Source: Polytrichum commune (lineage: Eukaryota > Streptophyta > Polytrichopsida > Polytrichales > Polytrichaceae). Taken from it: 64,000 nt of DNA. The stretch spans positions 23,394,527-23,458,526 of the forward strand of contig OX485808.1 of NCBI GenBank assembly GCA_950295325.1, written 5' to 3'. The position numbers were made by a program, and so were the translations under genes. Position 1 is the first letter of the stretch. Each line of letters opens with the position of its first letter. The notes under the pieces were generated by a model that made no database searches, was not told the DNA's origin, and saw nothing but the letters and a program-made list of their open reading frames with translations. Below, piece after piece: positions 36,301 through 54,440 of this stretch.

Positions 36301-39300
36301 AGAAGTTTTGGCTGCTAACAGGTTACAGCTGAGAATGAGCAATCTTTGAACAGTATTGTTGAGAAGTTGGCGAGAATTGCCGCTCGAAGTTCACCCGAAG
36401 ATATATCACAGAAGACTACAGAGAGTGACATACAACTACAAGTGGAGGAAATGGCACCTGAAGGAGGGTTCCAAGTGCTCATACTGGGAGCTGGTCGAAT
36501 GTGCGAGCCTGCAGTGAAGTACTTAGCATCAACTGGCCGTCAATTTGGAGCTAGAAAGAGCTCATGTGTTGATGGGCCTGTTGATGAGCGTGTTTGGGTT
36601 GTCGTGGCTTCCTTGTTTCTTGAAGATGCTCAAAAGGTAAGAAAAAAGTTCTTGAAAAAAAAGATTCTTCACGACTTGTCTTCGATTATTTCATCTTCGA
36701 TGATTGTCTTTGTTTCCTCTTCTTTCTATTTCTCACTGTTATAGAGTGGGTGTCGTGTGACAATCACATTACCTGAAAAGTCGTGAAGACCACTCTAATT
36801 AACATGGCACACCGATTTTAATTCCACACTAAATCATATACGAGTATCTCCAAGTTTTGTCGTCACAAGCTTTTTGAGGATACAGGTGGTTGCCGGTGTG
36901 CCCAATGCTTCGGCCATACAACTTGATACATCAGATGTCACAAAATTGGAGGAGTGCGTTGCAAAGGTACATAGAAGAAGGCTTCCTATTGCATTTCTCA
37001 TTGGTCACTCATGGGATCATCTACCTATTGTTCTAAAGTATTCCTGCATCTGTTGATAATTTGGTGTTTGTGTGTCTTGAGTGTTCATCCAGAGCTTGCC
37101 TGACTGGATAGTAGCCATTCAATTTGGTCTTCAGAGTCATAATAGAGATGTTTTTATAAGTGGTATTCGCATGTATTGATCAGGCAACGGTTGTAATAAG
37201 CTTGCTGCCGGCAGACTTCCATATACCGGTGGCGAATGCATGCATCAAGGTGAAATCCACTGACCTCCTAAATACTGCCTGATGACATACCTCCACTTTG
37301 ATTCAGCAGTCGTATTGTCAAAATGATGGTCAACAGATATGATTCATTATATACAGATATGGAATTTGATCAAATTTATTTATCAACAGCTACTAATGAA
37401 CGAACTGAAACTTGCAAGTTTTCTGGGATTAATGTGATTTGGGGGGAATATTCACGTGGTATCACAACATTCAAGTCAAACATTTAGAATCTGGTAAACT
37501 ACTCGGTGAGGATCTATAGTGAAAAAGAAACTGGTATGAACTTCTTAAAATAATGTAGCACTGTTTTGTTTCTGAGAATTCTGAAACTTTGAATGGTTGT
37601 GCAGTTCAAAAGGCATCTGGTGACGGCAAGTTATGTCAGTGCAGACATGCAAGCCCTGGATGAAAAAGCCAAGGAGGCTGGAGTGACACTGCTCTGTGAA
37701 ATGGGCCTGGATCCCGGCATTGGTATTTACCCAAAATTTCTACTGTCTTTTTCTTTACAAACTGTTTTAAACTAGGCAATAGATGCAAGGAGCCCTGCCA
37801 CAGGTTATAGTATCCGTCCAACCTACCAAGCCACAGTACTGGTGAAACATGTCCATTAGTGGACGAAGTGGTCAGGCCATGATAGGGTCATCAATTACGG
37901 GTGATAATGTGCTTATTGTATCCAATCAGGAATAAACACGTCAGCAAAACATCTTGGCCTAACCACTGCGGGTAGACATAAGAAGTTTGCTCATGTTTTC
38001 ATGCTTTGCCTTGTCTGCCTTTGTCGTGAGTGGGTTTTTTTCTAATTCAAATAAAATAAAATAATACTTGAACTTTCTGAGAGGTTGATGTCTCTCCTCT
38101 AAAATTTTGTCATGTCTCAGATCATTTGATGGCAATGAAGATGATAGACTCAGCACACATGAGAGGGGGACATGTTCAGTCCTTCGTCTCATACTGTGGA
38201 GGTCTTCCTGCACCAGAAGCTGCAAACAATCCTCTTGGTTACAAGTTTAGGTGTGTGATCTGTTATTTTGTCGGTGGAGGATTTTTTCAGTGTTACAAAT
38301 AAGACTTCATTAAAATTTATTGATGCAGATGTGATATTTTCCTTCGTGGACAGTATCGTCTGTTCAACTCTATGGTCAACCGAACTGAAACTTAGAGCAT
38401 GCCTACACAATTAGGGTAATAGACAGTTAGCAATTTTATCTCCTTTTTTGATAGGGAATATGTATCGTAGACCTATCATTTTGGCCAGTCATGGCATATC
38501 CTTATGTATATCATTCAAGCTAAAAGATCTCTAAGATCCTACATAGAACATGTATCCGATTTCATAAAGACAGAGGAACACGAATTGGCTCTGCTATGCT
38601 ATTAAAATAAAGTCTAATACAGTTGACACTTTCTTTGGTGCTGACAACACTTTGATGTTGGCAGCTGGAATCCTGCTGGTGCTATCAAGGCTGGCCGCAA
38701 TCCAGCTCTTTACTTGAAGGACGGCCAAAAAGTCGAAGTTCCTGGTAATTTTAAGAATACTGCCTTATCATGTTGGAGTGCAATGGTTTTTGAAAATTTC
38801 CTAATGTCAACTCATAATCAGTGCAAATAGTGGATGTCACACCTTTGCTGTGATGCTAGTCTCAAATTGTTTGGTATTTGATATTATTTTGGGCATGTAT
38901 AGCTGGTCTGAAGTGTTCATGTAGAATACATCGAAGTCTTTGTGACTAGTAACAGATTTTGTAGTCTTGAGCAAATAGCCTTTCTTATAGACTAGCAATT
39001 ACCTTTTGACGAAAATGAGTGGCTTTTCTGTTAGTTTCCTCAGACATGATACTCACAGACATGATCATTATTGATGCAGGGGAGAAACTGTTTGCATCTG
39101 CTGTGCCGCTTCGGCTGAAAAGTGCACCTGCCTTTGCACTGGAAAGATTACCAAACCGAAACTCTTTAGTGTATGGTGATCTTTACGGCATCTCCAAAGA
39201 GGCGTCTACCATCTTCCGAGCGACTCTACGTTATGAAGGTTTTAGTAGCATTATGAATGTTCTGGGTGAGCTTGGGTACTTCGAAACAGAATCACACCCC

Positions 39301-42232
39301 TTGCTAAAACCCAGTACTCCACCCACATACAAAGCAATTTTGGAATCACTTTTATTGAAAGTTGGGACCAAATCAAATGCGGGGGAAAAGAGTTCGCTGG
39401 CAAACACATTGGCGAGCCTCAACTGCTGTCAAGACACTGCTGTTGCTGAAAGTGTTGCAACTTGCATTAGGTGAAAAATAATCAATCTATATATTTATTA
39501 ATATGCAAAGTGCTACATCTCGCTTCACAGATGACCGAAACTAGTTTCTCTGTTGATTATCATCATCTTTGGAGTCAACCCGATCATTTCAAAACGCCTT
39601 GCGAATTTGAATTTTCAAGCTATTATTTACTCTACGCATCTTAGAGTACTTCCATTTCACATTGGATCCACCATTTTTTCTTGTGCTGTTGAAATGAAGA
39701 CAAGGCAATAGGAACAAAAATAGCATTGGTTCAAGAGTCAGAGAATGACTACTAATTAGCCCTAATAATTGTGAATCAAACGCCAATTAAAGGTGTTAAT
39801 TTGAATCAATGGCTATTGTGAATAGCGAATTTATAAATCATGTATTTCTCAGGTGGCTGGGGCTTGATGAGGCAGAAACTGTTCCCAAAACCTGCAAGAG
39901 TGTGTTTGAAATCCTTTGTGGTCGTATGGAGGAGAAGCTCACATTTGGGCCGGATGAACAGGTAGCTCCAGCAACCCTGCTATTTTAAACTATTAGGTCA
40001 ATTGACATGGTGATTTAGACGAAATTCGTAATCAGCGTTCGATCCCTAATATGCTTCTATTGGGGTGACCTTGGCACTTGATTTCTGGTGCAACCTACCA
40101 CCTATGGTCCACGCAATCATAGTGGGGGTCTCCGGATGAACTGGATATTTAAACCAACCTCATGGGAACTTAGAGGCTTTCCATTGGAGAAGATAGGTAC
40201 AGGCGACCTTGTCTGCGTCCATTTAAGGTGTTCACCATTGAGAGGAGGCAATAGTCTTCAAGCCCCTCTAATTCTCTTGATGCCCGTTTCAGGTTTACAT
40301 ATAGATATAGACCAACTCGAAGATGAAGCAACACCATAATTCACACCTATGGCAACATCAAAGCCATCTTTCTTTCTTTTCTTCTACTATGGGCACATTG
40401 TTCATAATGTGTTGTTGTGGTGAAGGATATGGTAATACTACACCACGAGTTGGAAATTGAGATTGAGGGAGTGAGAGAGCGGCACACAGCAACATTGTTG
40501 GCTTTTGGCGAGGGTGCTGATATTGGAAGCTCACTGAGGCCACAATCAGCTATGGCACGAACTGTCGGAATTCCAGCTGCTATTGCAGCCCAGGTAAACT
40601 CCATTCACATTTCTTCTTGTCTGCTATTTTCATGGTGACAGCACTAGATTCCAGTACTGTTTTGAAATTGGACAAATTGGGAGGTTCACCAAAATCACAA
40701 ACTTTGGTCTTAGGAAATTGAACCATTTTGTTGATCGTGTAGGAGGGCGTTATGTGGTCGCTCTTCTGAATCGAACACCTATGTTTGAGTGGTATATAGC
40801 AAAGCTTGTAGTTGAGAATGGACACTGAAAAGACATGTATGTGCTCAAAATAGAGACACCGTTCTAGGTTCAATAACAAACACAAATGGGAGGGCCTATG
40901 TGATCACTTACATAGAAAACATAATCTTCACTTTAGATTCTTATTACTTTTGCATGTCAACCCCGCATCTGAAACTTGAAATGACAGCCTGCGTGATTTG
41001 CAATTGTTAACCACATCAGACAATTTCTGAGCAGATCCAGTGGAAGTGCTCACAATAGGGCCATACACCTTAGGTCAATGGAAAACAAAACAATAGTACC
41101 TATATTCATGGTTTTTATACACTAGTGTCTGCCTGTCATGTGACCTAATGCTCGTTTTGGTTTGGTGTATGTGAGTAATTTGAGCTGTGTTGATCAGCTA
41201 ATTTTTGTTTTGTTTCAAAATTAAATTAAATCTTGTGCTTTGTGCAATGCCTTTAGTTGCTGCTGTTTGATGAGGTGAAGACAAGAGGTGTCCTGCGCCC
41301 ATTGACAGCTGAGGTCTATCAACCAGGTAATAATTTCCTTATTCTGAGTGGCATCATAGTTGGTCCGTGCTCCTTCCACATTTCCAGTCAGTGCTTTGAG
41401 CTACAAATCCTTGTCGCCGCCCACTGCTAACATATAGTGCCCCTTGTACTGAATTGAGGATCACTGCTGTTGGGTTATGCTCATTGCAACCTCAGCAATC
41501 TTAATTCAATATTTGTAATATTACTCAGGAAAAAGTAACATTGTACATTTGAGTCATCCGCAAACTCCCTCAAAGAGGGACCCTCTAGGAGTATAGGGCC
41601 TCATCGAGGGACTTTTCTATTAAGATCTCATATGTCTGGTGTCGAAGTCTAAATTGGAACCATGGTTGAGACTCCTGGGACCCGCCACCCTAAAGCCTGG
41701 CCCAGTTTATGCAAGGCTAGCTTGGCACACCGATCTTAACTAAAGACAGCTCAATATGGTAGGGCCGCAGAAAACTACAAATCATTTTAGAGGAAATCCC
41801 TGAGGTAGTAAGGTAGAATGAGTGGCAGTTTTGCCTGGGTCTGCATCTGCATTCTGGGTGGAGGCCACTTTTCATTCCCGGATGCAGATGCAGATCCAGG
41901 AACGACTGGGCTTGCTCTTAGTAAGCCAGAAAATATCGTTTTCATAACCCAGTGACCCTGATATGCATGTTAACTTAAGCCTTAATAAAAGCCTAGGCGA
42001 CTTTGTGCATAGGCTCTCAAACTCACCTTTTAGCCTTTGACTTGGAGACTTTACAGATAAACTCTATTATTACTGGTCTTTAATATGGCAGTATAGCACT
42101 TGTGTTTAATACATGCAAAACTTCAATTCTGAGGGCTTACTCCTCACATATTATCTGAATTTCTTGTGTGCAGCCCTAGAGATTTTGGAGGCTCTAAAGG
42201 TATCATTGGTAGAACATGTGGAGGTTTTGTAG
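30318..42232 (+). CDS. LKR/SDH: Bifunctional lysine-ketoglutarate reductase / saccharopine dehydrogenase
   Basis: Lysine catabolism by the saccharopine route: LKR makes saccharopine from lysine, 2-oxoglutarate and NADPH; SDH splits it with NAD to glutamate and aminoadipate semialdehyde. Exons: 30318-30611, 30742-30828, 31039-31159, 31366-31539, 31775-31860, 31973-32068, 32186-32261, 32478-32652, 32859-32955, 33559-33725, 33875-33932, 34593-34733, 36322-36636, 36886-36966, 37184-37249, 37605-37722, 38121-38250, 38665-38744, 39080-39470, 39853-39961, 40426-40593, 41257-41326, 42174-42232. These join in frame to 1,052 residues; the Arabidopsis protein is 1,064. The LKR half (about 20-520) has [14 protein letters not shown] and [16 protein letters not shown]. 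The SDH half (about 575-1052) has the nucleotide loop LILGAGRM (about 577-584), [17 protein letters not shown] and RYEGFSSIM. No transit peptide is seen, so it is probably cytosolic. The first ATG is chosen; ATGs at 30324 or 30360 are possible. No break is seen. Confidence 0.96.
33011..33420. repeat. Short repeats in LKR/SDH intron 9
   Basis: GGTTGCAGTTTACTTTC and GGTTGTAGTTTACTTTC form a direct pair (33023, 33161). TTCAACTACAACTACAC and GTAGTTGTGGTTGAA form a hairpin at about 33361-33417. It is probably a decayed small element inside the intron. Confidence 0.45.
34808..35130 (+). mobile_element. Family-A-related MITE in LKR/SDH intron 12
   Basis: Aligns with 40741-41073 along its length (TTTGAGTGGTATATA, TGTGCTCAAAAT, TCTAGGTTCAATAA-type block, CACTTA, ACTTTTGCAT, GAAATGACAGC.TG, GTGGAAGTGC.C.CAATAGG). 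The two form a subfamily whose left half equals family A. Confidence 0.7.
35800..35985 (-). mobile_element. Family-A MITE, half copy, in LKR/SDH intron 12
   Basis: Reverse copy of the left half: GTTGACTATTGAACCTAGA, ACACCTAATTATATACCACT, TGCTATGTTGGATTAACACA, ending in TGTCTACCTT. Confidence 0.7.
36005..36185 (-). mobile_element. Family-A-related MITE, partial, in LKR/SDH intron 12
   Basis: Reverse copy of the 34808/40741 subfamily: TTTGAGCACATAGACCAAT, GCGTCCATTCCCAACTACAA, CCACTCAAATTTAGGTGT, GTGACCACATAAGGCCCACA. Confidence 0.6.
40741..41073 (+). mobile_element. Family-A-related MITE in LKR/SDH intron 21
   Basis: Partner of 34808-35130 (see there). It lies wholly within the intron between 40593 and 41257. 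Confidence 0.7.
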
Positions 42233-42778
42233 ACAAATCTGCCTCACGTCTTTGTAGTTTAAGTCCTACCTTTTGTGTATAGGATTTTCCCATTCCATAA
42301 GTGATGGGTGTGCATAGATAAGGGTTGGTGAATTTAATTGGGTGACCCATTTATATAGATGCTAATATTCCAACTAGCTTCCTGGATGTACATAGCTATG
42401 TGTGTAAGGTACACTATTTTCATCCTCACATGTCAGTGAAGCTTGAAGAAAAGCTTCCTTGGCCAAATGAAGGGTCCCAAACTAAGATACAATAAAGGGT
42501 TGTCATTGTCTTTTGGTCTTGCAATAATACGAATGATTGTATCATTGGATCAACCAGTGTGCTACCGTAAAGTGCTTCTTGCTTTGGCTTCAAATATATA
42601 GTCATTCTTGATATTTTGCCACATGGCATTCTTACATTGATTGGACCATCTTAAATCACACGTGGAAACTAAACTTTGGCATCAAAAGCGATGAACTAGG
42701 AAGCACCTTACAAGGGGGACGTATGGAAACAAGGGCACTTAGGTCTTGGTATGGTACTGCTGGTTAGGTCTGGATGTA
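42233..42778. other. 3' flank of LKR/SDH
   Basis: Presumed 3' untranslated region and spacer. A possible AATAAA lies in ATACAATAAAGGG near 42490. No other feature is seen. Confidence 0.4.
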
Positions 42779-43116
42779 AGGTAAACCGGTGTTAATCCAA
42801 CATAGCAAAAATATTTGAGTGGTGTGTGGTTGGGTGGAGGTCCAAGGTTAGACACCAAAAAGACGTGTGTAAGAGAGCCATTCTAGACTCAATACTCAAC
42901 ATAATCGGAGTGACTTATATAACCATTCAATGAACACGAGAATCTTTCACTTTGATAATGGAAAAGATATTCATACAAGCTCTGAAAAATTATGAGCAAA
43001 AATGGTTACGGCCACATTTTATATTTGCTGCTAATTAACTAGCACTTATGGTGTGTTCCATATCCTACAAGAAGTGGGTGCAGAGAGAAAAGTCTCCATT
43101 TAAGGACCACTTACCT
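42779..43116 (+). mobile_element. Family-A MITE
   Basis: Family-A blocks in order: GGTGTTAATCCAACATAGCA, TTTGAGTGGTGTGTGGTTGG, TTTGATAATGGAAAAGATA, TTCATACAAGCTCTG, AGAAGTGGGTGCAGAGAGA, and an ACCACTTACCTT end. Confidence 0.75.
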
Positions 43117-43396
43117 TGTTGCCCAGAGTATTGGCCTTTGTGGAATTATATATACCTAAGATGCATAGGATGATATAACGATGGTAGTATGGTATGTGTT
43201 TTTGTTGATGTTTTCTTTGTGTGAGAATAAAGTTGCCGACCCACTTGATTTGGCATGAAGAATGTTGGTTAGGAAATTTCATTTGAAAACGTATTATGAT
43301 CTCCAAGCCAACTTGGTGCAATTCTTCTCCACCTCACAAATTCCACCACACTAATTGCATGTAAAGTTCACATTGAGTTTACTTCATCATTACTCA

Positions 43397-43901
43397 GGGC
43401 CACTTCACACACAAGACTGAGAGCCCATGACCATTACACTTCAAGCACTCTCGTTGGTGGAAAAGGTGGAGCCGGTCCAAGTTTGCTACTTCACACTACG
43501 CTTGAGGGACCACCAAAGTACTAAGTGTATGCAAGATGGATGTAAAGTCTACATGGATTCCTACATGGCAATCAATGGATCATTTTTCACTGTCTATTGC
43601 ACTATTTTCCAAAACCACCTCTTGGAGGTAGGCCTAACACAAAACCGGGAGACCATGGCACTCCGAACGCTCACAACCGTCGATTTATTCTATCTTACCA
43701 TATGTGAGGACCCGCATGAATAGAAATCCATTGAAATAACATTTGGTTGCGGGCCCGGTCACGTATGACTTCACACTACACTTGAGGGTCCGTGACCACA
43801 CTACATGATTTTGGAGGTGTGTTGGGACGGCCTTTGGACACTTTCTTTTGGGCTCTCACAATTTCATGGTCACGGCTCTTGGCTCGTGAGTGAAGTGGCC
43901 C
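43397..43901 (+). mobile_element. Tourist/PIF-Harbinger-like MITE, intact copy
   Basis: A 505-bp element with ends GGGCCACTTCACACACAAG and, complemented, GGGCCACTTCACTCACGAG. TCA is duplicated on both sides (43394-43396 and 43902-43904). The body includes CGCTTGAGGGACCACC, GGAGGTAGGCCTAACACAAA and ATGATTTTGGAGGTGTGTTG. It has no transposase. Confidence 0.9.
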
Positions 43902-44183
43902 TCACACATCATTTGAGTGGATGAAGCTACACCCGAATCAAAGGCCGTACAATTTGTCCCGAGGCCGCCGCACCAAAGGCATGGGGCTCATGGCTTGGAA
44001 TAAGTTACGTGTGGGGACCCGCAAATCCACATCAAATTAATCTTGGGGTGTGTGGACTCGTGGGTTCGGTTTCATCATTATTATTATGTGAGGAAGCTCC
44101 AAAATGTGATCTAGAAGCATAGTTTCCATGGGAATCACCTGAGGTGTAGGATCTCCATTGCCTTTGGGCACACAAGAAGATAT

Positions 44184-44523
44184 CATGGTACACTAAATAG
44201 TCCTATAACTGTGGGCCACACTAATTTTGTAGAGCCCACACTAATTCTCATGTTGAGAATTAATGTGGGCCACATTAATTTTCAATCTTTGTAAGTTTTT
44301 AGGAGAAAATAAGCGTGGGTCGCATCAAATGTTTCTCTAAAAACTTGATGTGGGTGATTATTTTGATTTTTTGCTTCATTCTGTACTATAACTAATAGTT
44401 AATGTGTTGGTTGGAAGTCTTCATGCACACTTGGAGGAAGACCTGGAGTCTTGGACCCACATCAATTCCACCTTGACTAGAAAATTAGTGTAGCCCACGC
44501 TAATTTTCTACCCACACTAATAA
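44184..44523. repeat. Dispersed repeat family F, second copy
   Basis: Direct-orientation partner of 13553-13925. CCCACACTAATTCTCA...TGAGAATTAATGTGGG forms an internal hairpin. Confidence 0.75.
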
Positions 44524-46035
44524 GAGTATTTAGTGTTTCTTGCCTACTTTTAACTTTCCTATCTCTTAATGCAAATAAGTTGGCGTCTTCTCAGTGAATA
44601 TTATTAAAAAGGAGTCATGATATCTCAAATTTGGGGGAACCATACTATCTCATCCATATCTCGTGTCCACGATTTTCTTGCATAGCTTTACAACAAAAAT
44701 GGTCACAAGGTGAGTTGACTAACTCAAGTGGACGGTGAACCTACTACATGGAAATTATGCTACATAGCGATGAGGAAGGAAGGGGGTCCTACCACATATA
44801 TTGTGCTACATGCTTACCTCGGCCATCCACAAAAGATATGGTAGAACATCCCTCCTTGCTTGCTACCTAGTATATAATCTACGAGAGGATAGTGGATGAT
44901 GATCTGCAATATATCTAAAAAGTGGTTACACTAAATCAAATGTTTAGTGTGGCCCACACTATTCATCGTCAAATCAATTTAATTGTCTTGCAATCACTAA
45001 GTGACAACTAGAGAGGACATCATCACATGACGCTTGGTGCTACATGACAAGTCAAGCCTACCACTCTAATGTCCCACTAATCAGATGTTTAGTGTACTAA
45101 TTCTAATTTTCCAATGCTTTCAAAGAGAATCAATGGAGGTATTTAGAGAATATTCCTCGAATCAACAACAACAACAACAACAACATGCAGCCCTCTGTTC
45201 ACTCGTCAACATGTTGTTGTTGTTGTTGTTGTTGTTCTAAGGGCATTGAAGACTTCAATTTGCAACACTATTTCCCCGCCCTTACGGCCAATCACAACAT
45301 TAGTTCATCTAGCAAATCCAGTCTCCCTAGGCCGATGCACAGGGAGACACACTACTTATTTTCTTAAGCTAACGTTTTATTGAATCAATCACCTTCTATC
45401 CACATATTTAGAAACGAACCATTCATCGACAACCAGTTTCAAACCCCAAACCCGAATTCTTAAATGACACATACCCCAGTCACAATATTTAAGTACTCAC
45501 ATTAAAGAGAAGAAAGAGTAGCTGGAGTAGCTGGGGACGCTTAACACAATCTTATAGCTGTATTTTAGAAAGTCAAAGTAGAGTATTCAGTTACAAAGAT
45601 TTGGACATCACAACGGCCAACTGACGAACATGAGCAAAGAGCCTTACTTTGCAACTGAAAGTCTCAGTTCTCACGGATTAAAAAGTTGTGGTAACAACAT
45701 AAACATTTATAAAATTGTAGGACTAGAATCCAAATATGAATTCTGACCAGCAGCAGTGCCCCAGACTGTGGAGACAACTGACCAGAAGCGAGCTCTTACC
45801 AAACCCAGAGAACTGGGAGTGGTAGGCATAAGCTGCTATTACAACTAGAAAAATCAAATACAAGGATCCTCACCAAGGATGCTGTACCCTAACCCCAGGA
45901 TATTTGCGTCCTGTATAAATGTTAGAATATTACACATTGAAAAATAATATGGTAGGCCATAAATCTTCGGAGGTGTATGGACCTTCCTGATGCCGATTTT
46001 AAATATCAGAATTCCACGAAAATCCCAGGTGAGCC
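44524..46035. other. Spacer and presumed 3' region of GDH
   Basis: No gene is seen. The part next to 46035 should hold the GDH 3' untranslated region. A palindromic (CAA)n/(TTG)n structure lies at 45162-45237. Confidence 0.45.
45162..45237. repeat. Inverted microsatellite (CAA)n ... (TTG)n
   Basis: CAA repeats ending in CATG are followed, after a 23-base spacer, by CATG and TTG repeats. The two arms are complementary over about 25 bp and would form a hairpin in DNA or RNA. Confidence 0.85.
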
Positions 46036-52072
<6,037 letters not shown>

Positions 52073-52449
52073 GAAAGATTGTCGTCCTCAACGAAGTTTT
52101 ATTCTGCAAATTGTGAACCTGTCGGTGAGATCCAACGCCAGGGAAGTACTGCTGCTTGGAAAACAGTTCTTCTAGATTTTTAGAATTCCATACAGTGGCA
52201 AACTACAAGTTGCTTGAGCGAGGAGGAGACGCATGTTACGTTGTCAGTGACAGCCTTTCGCAACATAGTTCGTACCCATGCGACTTCTCAGCAAGTAATA
52301 ATGACATGATCTACATCCGCAATTACTCTGGAGAAATAAATTCACGTTTCCAGTAACTGAGCTGCTTTGCTCGCTACTCAAAAAGTCAGTACAAACGAAT
52401 TTTCAGTCACGGCACCCAAGAGAAAGTTTTTAGTGACTAGCAGATTGAC
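52073..52449. promoter_or_regulatory. GDH leader and proximal promoter region
   Basis: Sequence immediately upstream of the GDH start on the minus strand. No TATA box is clear at a credible distance. An in-frame TGA 15 bases upstream of the first ATG limits the protein start. Confidence 0.4.
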
Positions 52450-53170
52450 GGAGGAGACCATAGTAGTGAGCGAGGCGAATGCAAGGAGACTACCAAATCG
52501 CAGCCCCGCACTACCAATCAGCACACTTAAATAATAGTTAGTAGCTTACGGCACATTCGCTACAAACTCCTCAACAACCAGAGACAAAAGCTCGCGCGTT
52601 TAAATGCAACACACGAGCTGCACCTATGACTAAGAGCCTTCAGCAATTCACATTGGAAAATTTGCGAAACCAACGGTCACAAAGCAGGCGGGCCACGTAA
52701 CACGCCTGCGAGATTCAGCAGGCGATTCACTGAAGCTCGGAAAAGAATGAGACGGAGACTACGAACTCACAGCCCCGTACAATCAGAACACTAAAATAAT
52801 AAATAGCTTTCGACACATGCACTGCAAACTCGGAGACAGAAGCTCGTGCGTAAATACAAAACACGAGCAACTAAGAAAGCAACAATTCATACTACACGCC
52901 CACTGCGGAAATTTTGAGCCGACATTGGACGAATTGCTCTGACAGGCAGGCGGGCCAGATGGTACGCCTGCGAAATTAAGCCAGCAAATTACTGAAGCTC
53001 CATGAACAGAATGCGACGGACACTACGAACTCGCAGCACCGTACACAACAGCACGCTAATAAAAAAAAACATATACATCTCACTTCACATTCACTACAAA
53101 ACCCCTCCACGATCACTACAGACAGAAGCTCGTCCGTATAAAATACATCATTACAGTCATCAATATAAGG
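52450..53170. repeat. Three degenerate ~265-bp tandem repeats upstream of GDH
   Basis: The block GACTACGAACTCGCAG / CCCCGTAC.A / CACT.A.AATAA recurs near 52487, 52756 and 53019 (spacings about 269 and 263). Each unit also has an AGAAGCTCGT or AAAGCTCGCG block and, in two units, the interrupted palindrome GCAGGCG-N12-CGCCTGC (52684-52709 and 52946-52971). Its position upstream of GDH makes it a candidate control region. Confidence 0.75.
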
Positions 53171-53949
53171 GGCGTCCCTGACCACTCCGGACACGAGGGC
53201 CTGGGAAATGAATTGACGACTTCCAGGAATCCAAAAGAAATCCAAAGGAGACCTCACAGATGGAGAATCCGGTTGCCGCAGACGCTCTCCGTCTCCGTCT
53301 CCCTCTCCCTCTCCGTCAGCCTCGCCGTCCGCACTACTGTCTCCTTTCCCCGTCCTTCCACGTTCAGCCGAGACGCTACAAGAAGCCGGTGCAGGGCGGG
53401 CGAGGAGGGCGGGCTGAGTGTGGAGAAACATGGCTACGGGGCGGGGCATTTAGGGAGCGGCAGCGGTCACGGGATCAACGATGGTGGCGTAGTCGGGCGA
53501 TTGGGCGTGGGAGAGGATGGGGTGTGATGCAGCGCAGCGAGGAAGCAGTGCAAGATTTAATTTGATCAAGGCAGGCAATCGCGTGCCGCTACTGCTGCTA
53601 CTGCTGCTCCTGCTTCCGCTGTGGACATCGTAGCAAGCATGATACCGACGTCAGTCGCTCGCGCATTGACCTGGCATTCGCCTTCGCTTCTTGTGACTCC
53701 ACTGTAACTTCCTTCCCCGTCGTCTCGTCGCCAAGCAAGCGCAAGCGCGCCCGCCGGTAGCATGCATGCATGCCTCTCGTTGCCGCACCACCTACCTACG
53801 CCGGCCGATGGATGAATGCGCCTTCGTCTGCTACCTGGACGATGGATGAATGTGCCTTCCTCTGTTACCTGCCACCGACGGACGGACGGACGGAGAGAGC
53901 CGGCCGCCACACTAAGTGTTATCTTTGGCCTAGCATTTATGTGTGATTA
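53171..53949. other. GC-rich block upstream of GDH
   Basis: Clearly richer in G+C and CpG than its surroundings. Open frames of 100-157 codons exist on both strands (for example 53449-52976 minus, 53260-53565 plus) but are low-complexity (R/S/G/A) and match nothing I know. It could be a CpG-rich promoter, a far 5' untranslated exon of GDH, or an unrecognised gene. A short (GGAC)n tract lies near 53877. Confidence 0.35.
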
Positions 53950-54437
53950 GGGCCACTTCACACACGAGCATGGAGTTGTGAGAGCCCAAAAGAAAATGTC
54001 CCAAGGCCATCCCAACACACCTCCAAAATCATGTTGTAGTGTGGTCACGGACCCTCGAGTGTAGTGTGAAGTCATATGTAACCGGGCCCTCAACCAAATG
54101 CTATTTCAATGAATTTGTATTCATGCGGGTCCTCACACATAATAAAATAGAATGAATCAACGGTTGTGAGCGTTCGGAGTGCCATGGTCTCCTGGTTTTC
54201 TATTAGGCCTACCTCCAAGAGGTGGTTTTTGAAAATAGTGCAAGTGACCATGAAACATGACCCATTCAATGCCATGTAGGAATCCATGTAGACATGACAT
54301 CCATCTTGCATTCACATACTCCATTGGTCCCTATAGCGTAGTGTGAAGCGAACTTGGACCGGCTCCGTCTTATCCACCAATGAGACTGCTTGAAGTGTAA
54401 TGGTCACGGGCTCTCAGTCTTGTGTGTGAAGTGGCCC
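53950..54437 (-). mobile_element. Tourist/PIF-Harbinger-like MITE
   Basis: Inverted relative to 43397-43901 and alignable throughout. Ends are GGGCCACTTCACACACGAG and, complemented, GGGCCACTTCACACACAAG. TTA is duplicated on both sides (53947-53949 and 54438-54440). Confidence 0.9.
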
Positions 54438-54440
54438 TTA

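Noticed and set aside
52976-53449. A 157-codon minus-strand frame upstream of GDH
   Set aside because: Low-complexity, overlaps the 265-bp repeats and the GC-rich block, and matches no family; kept only as part of the GC-rich block note.
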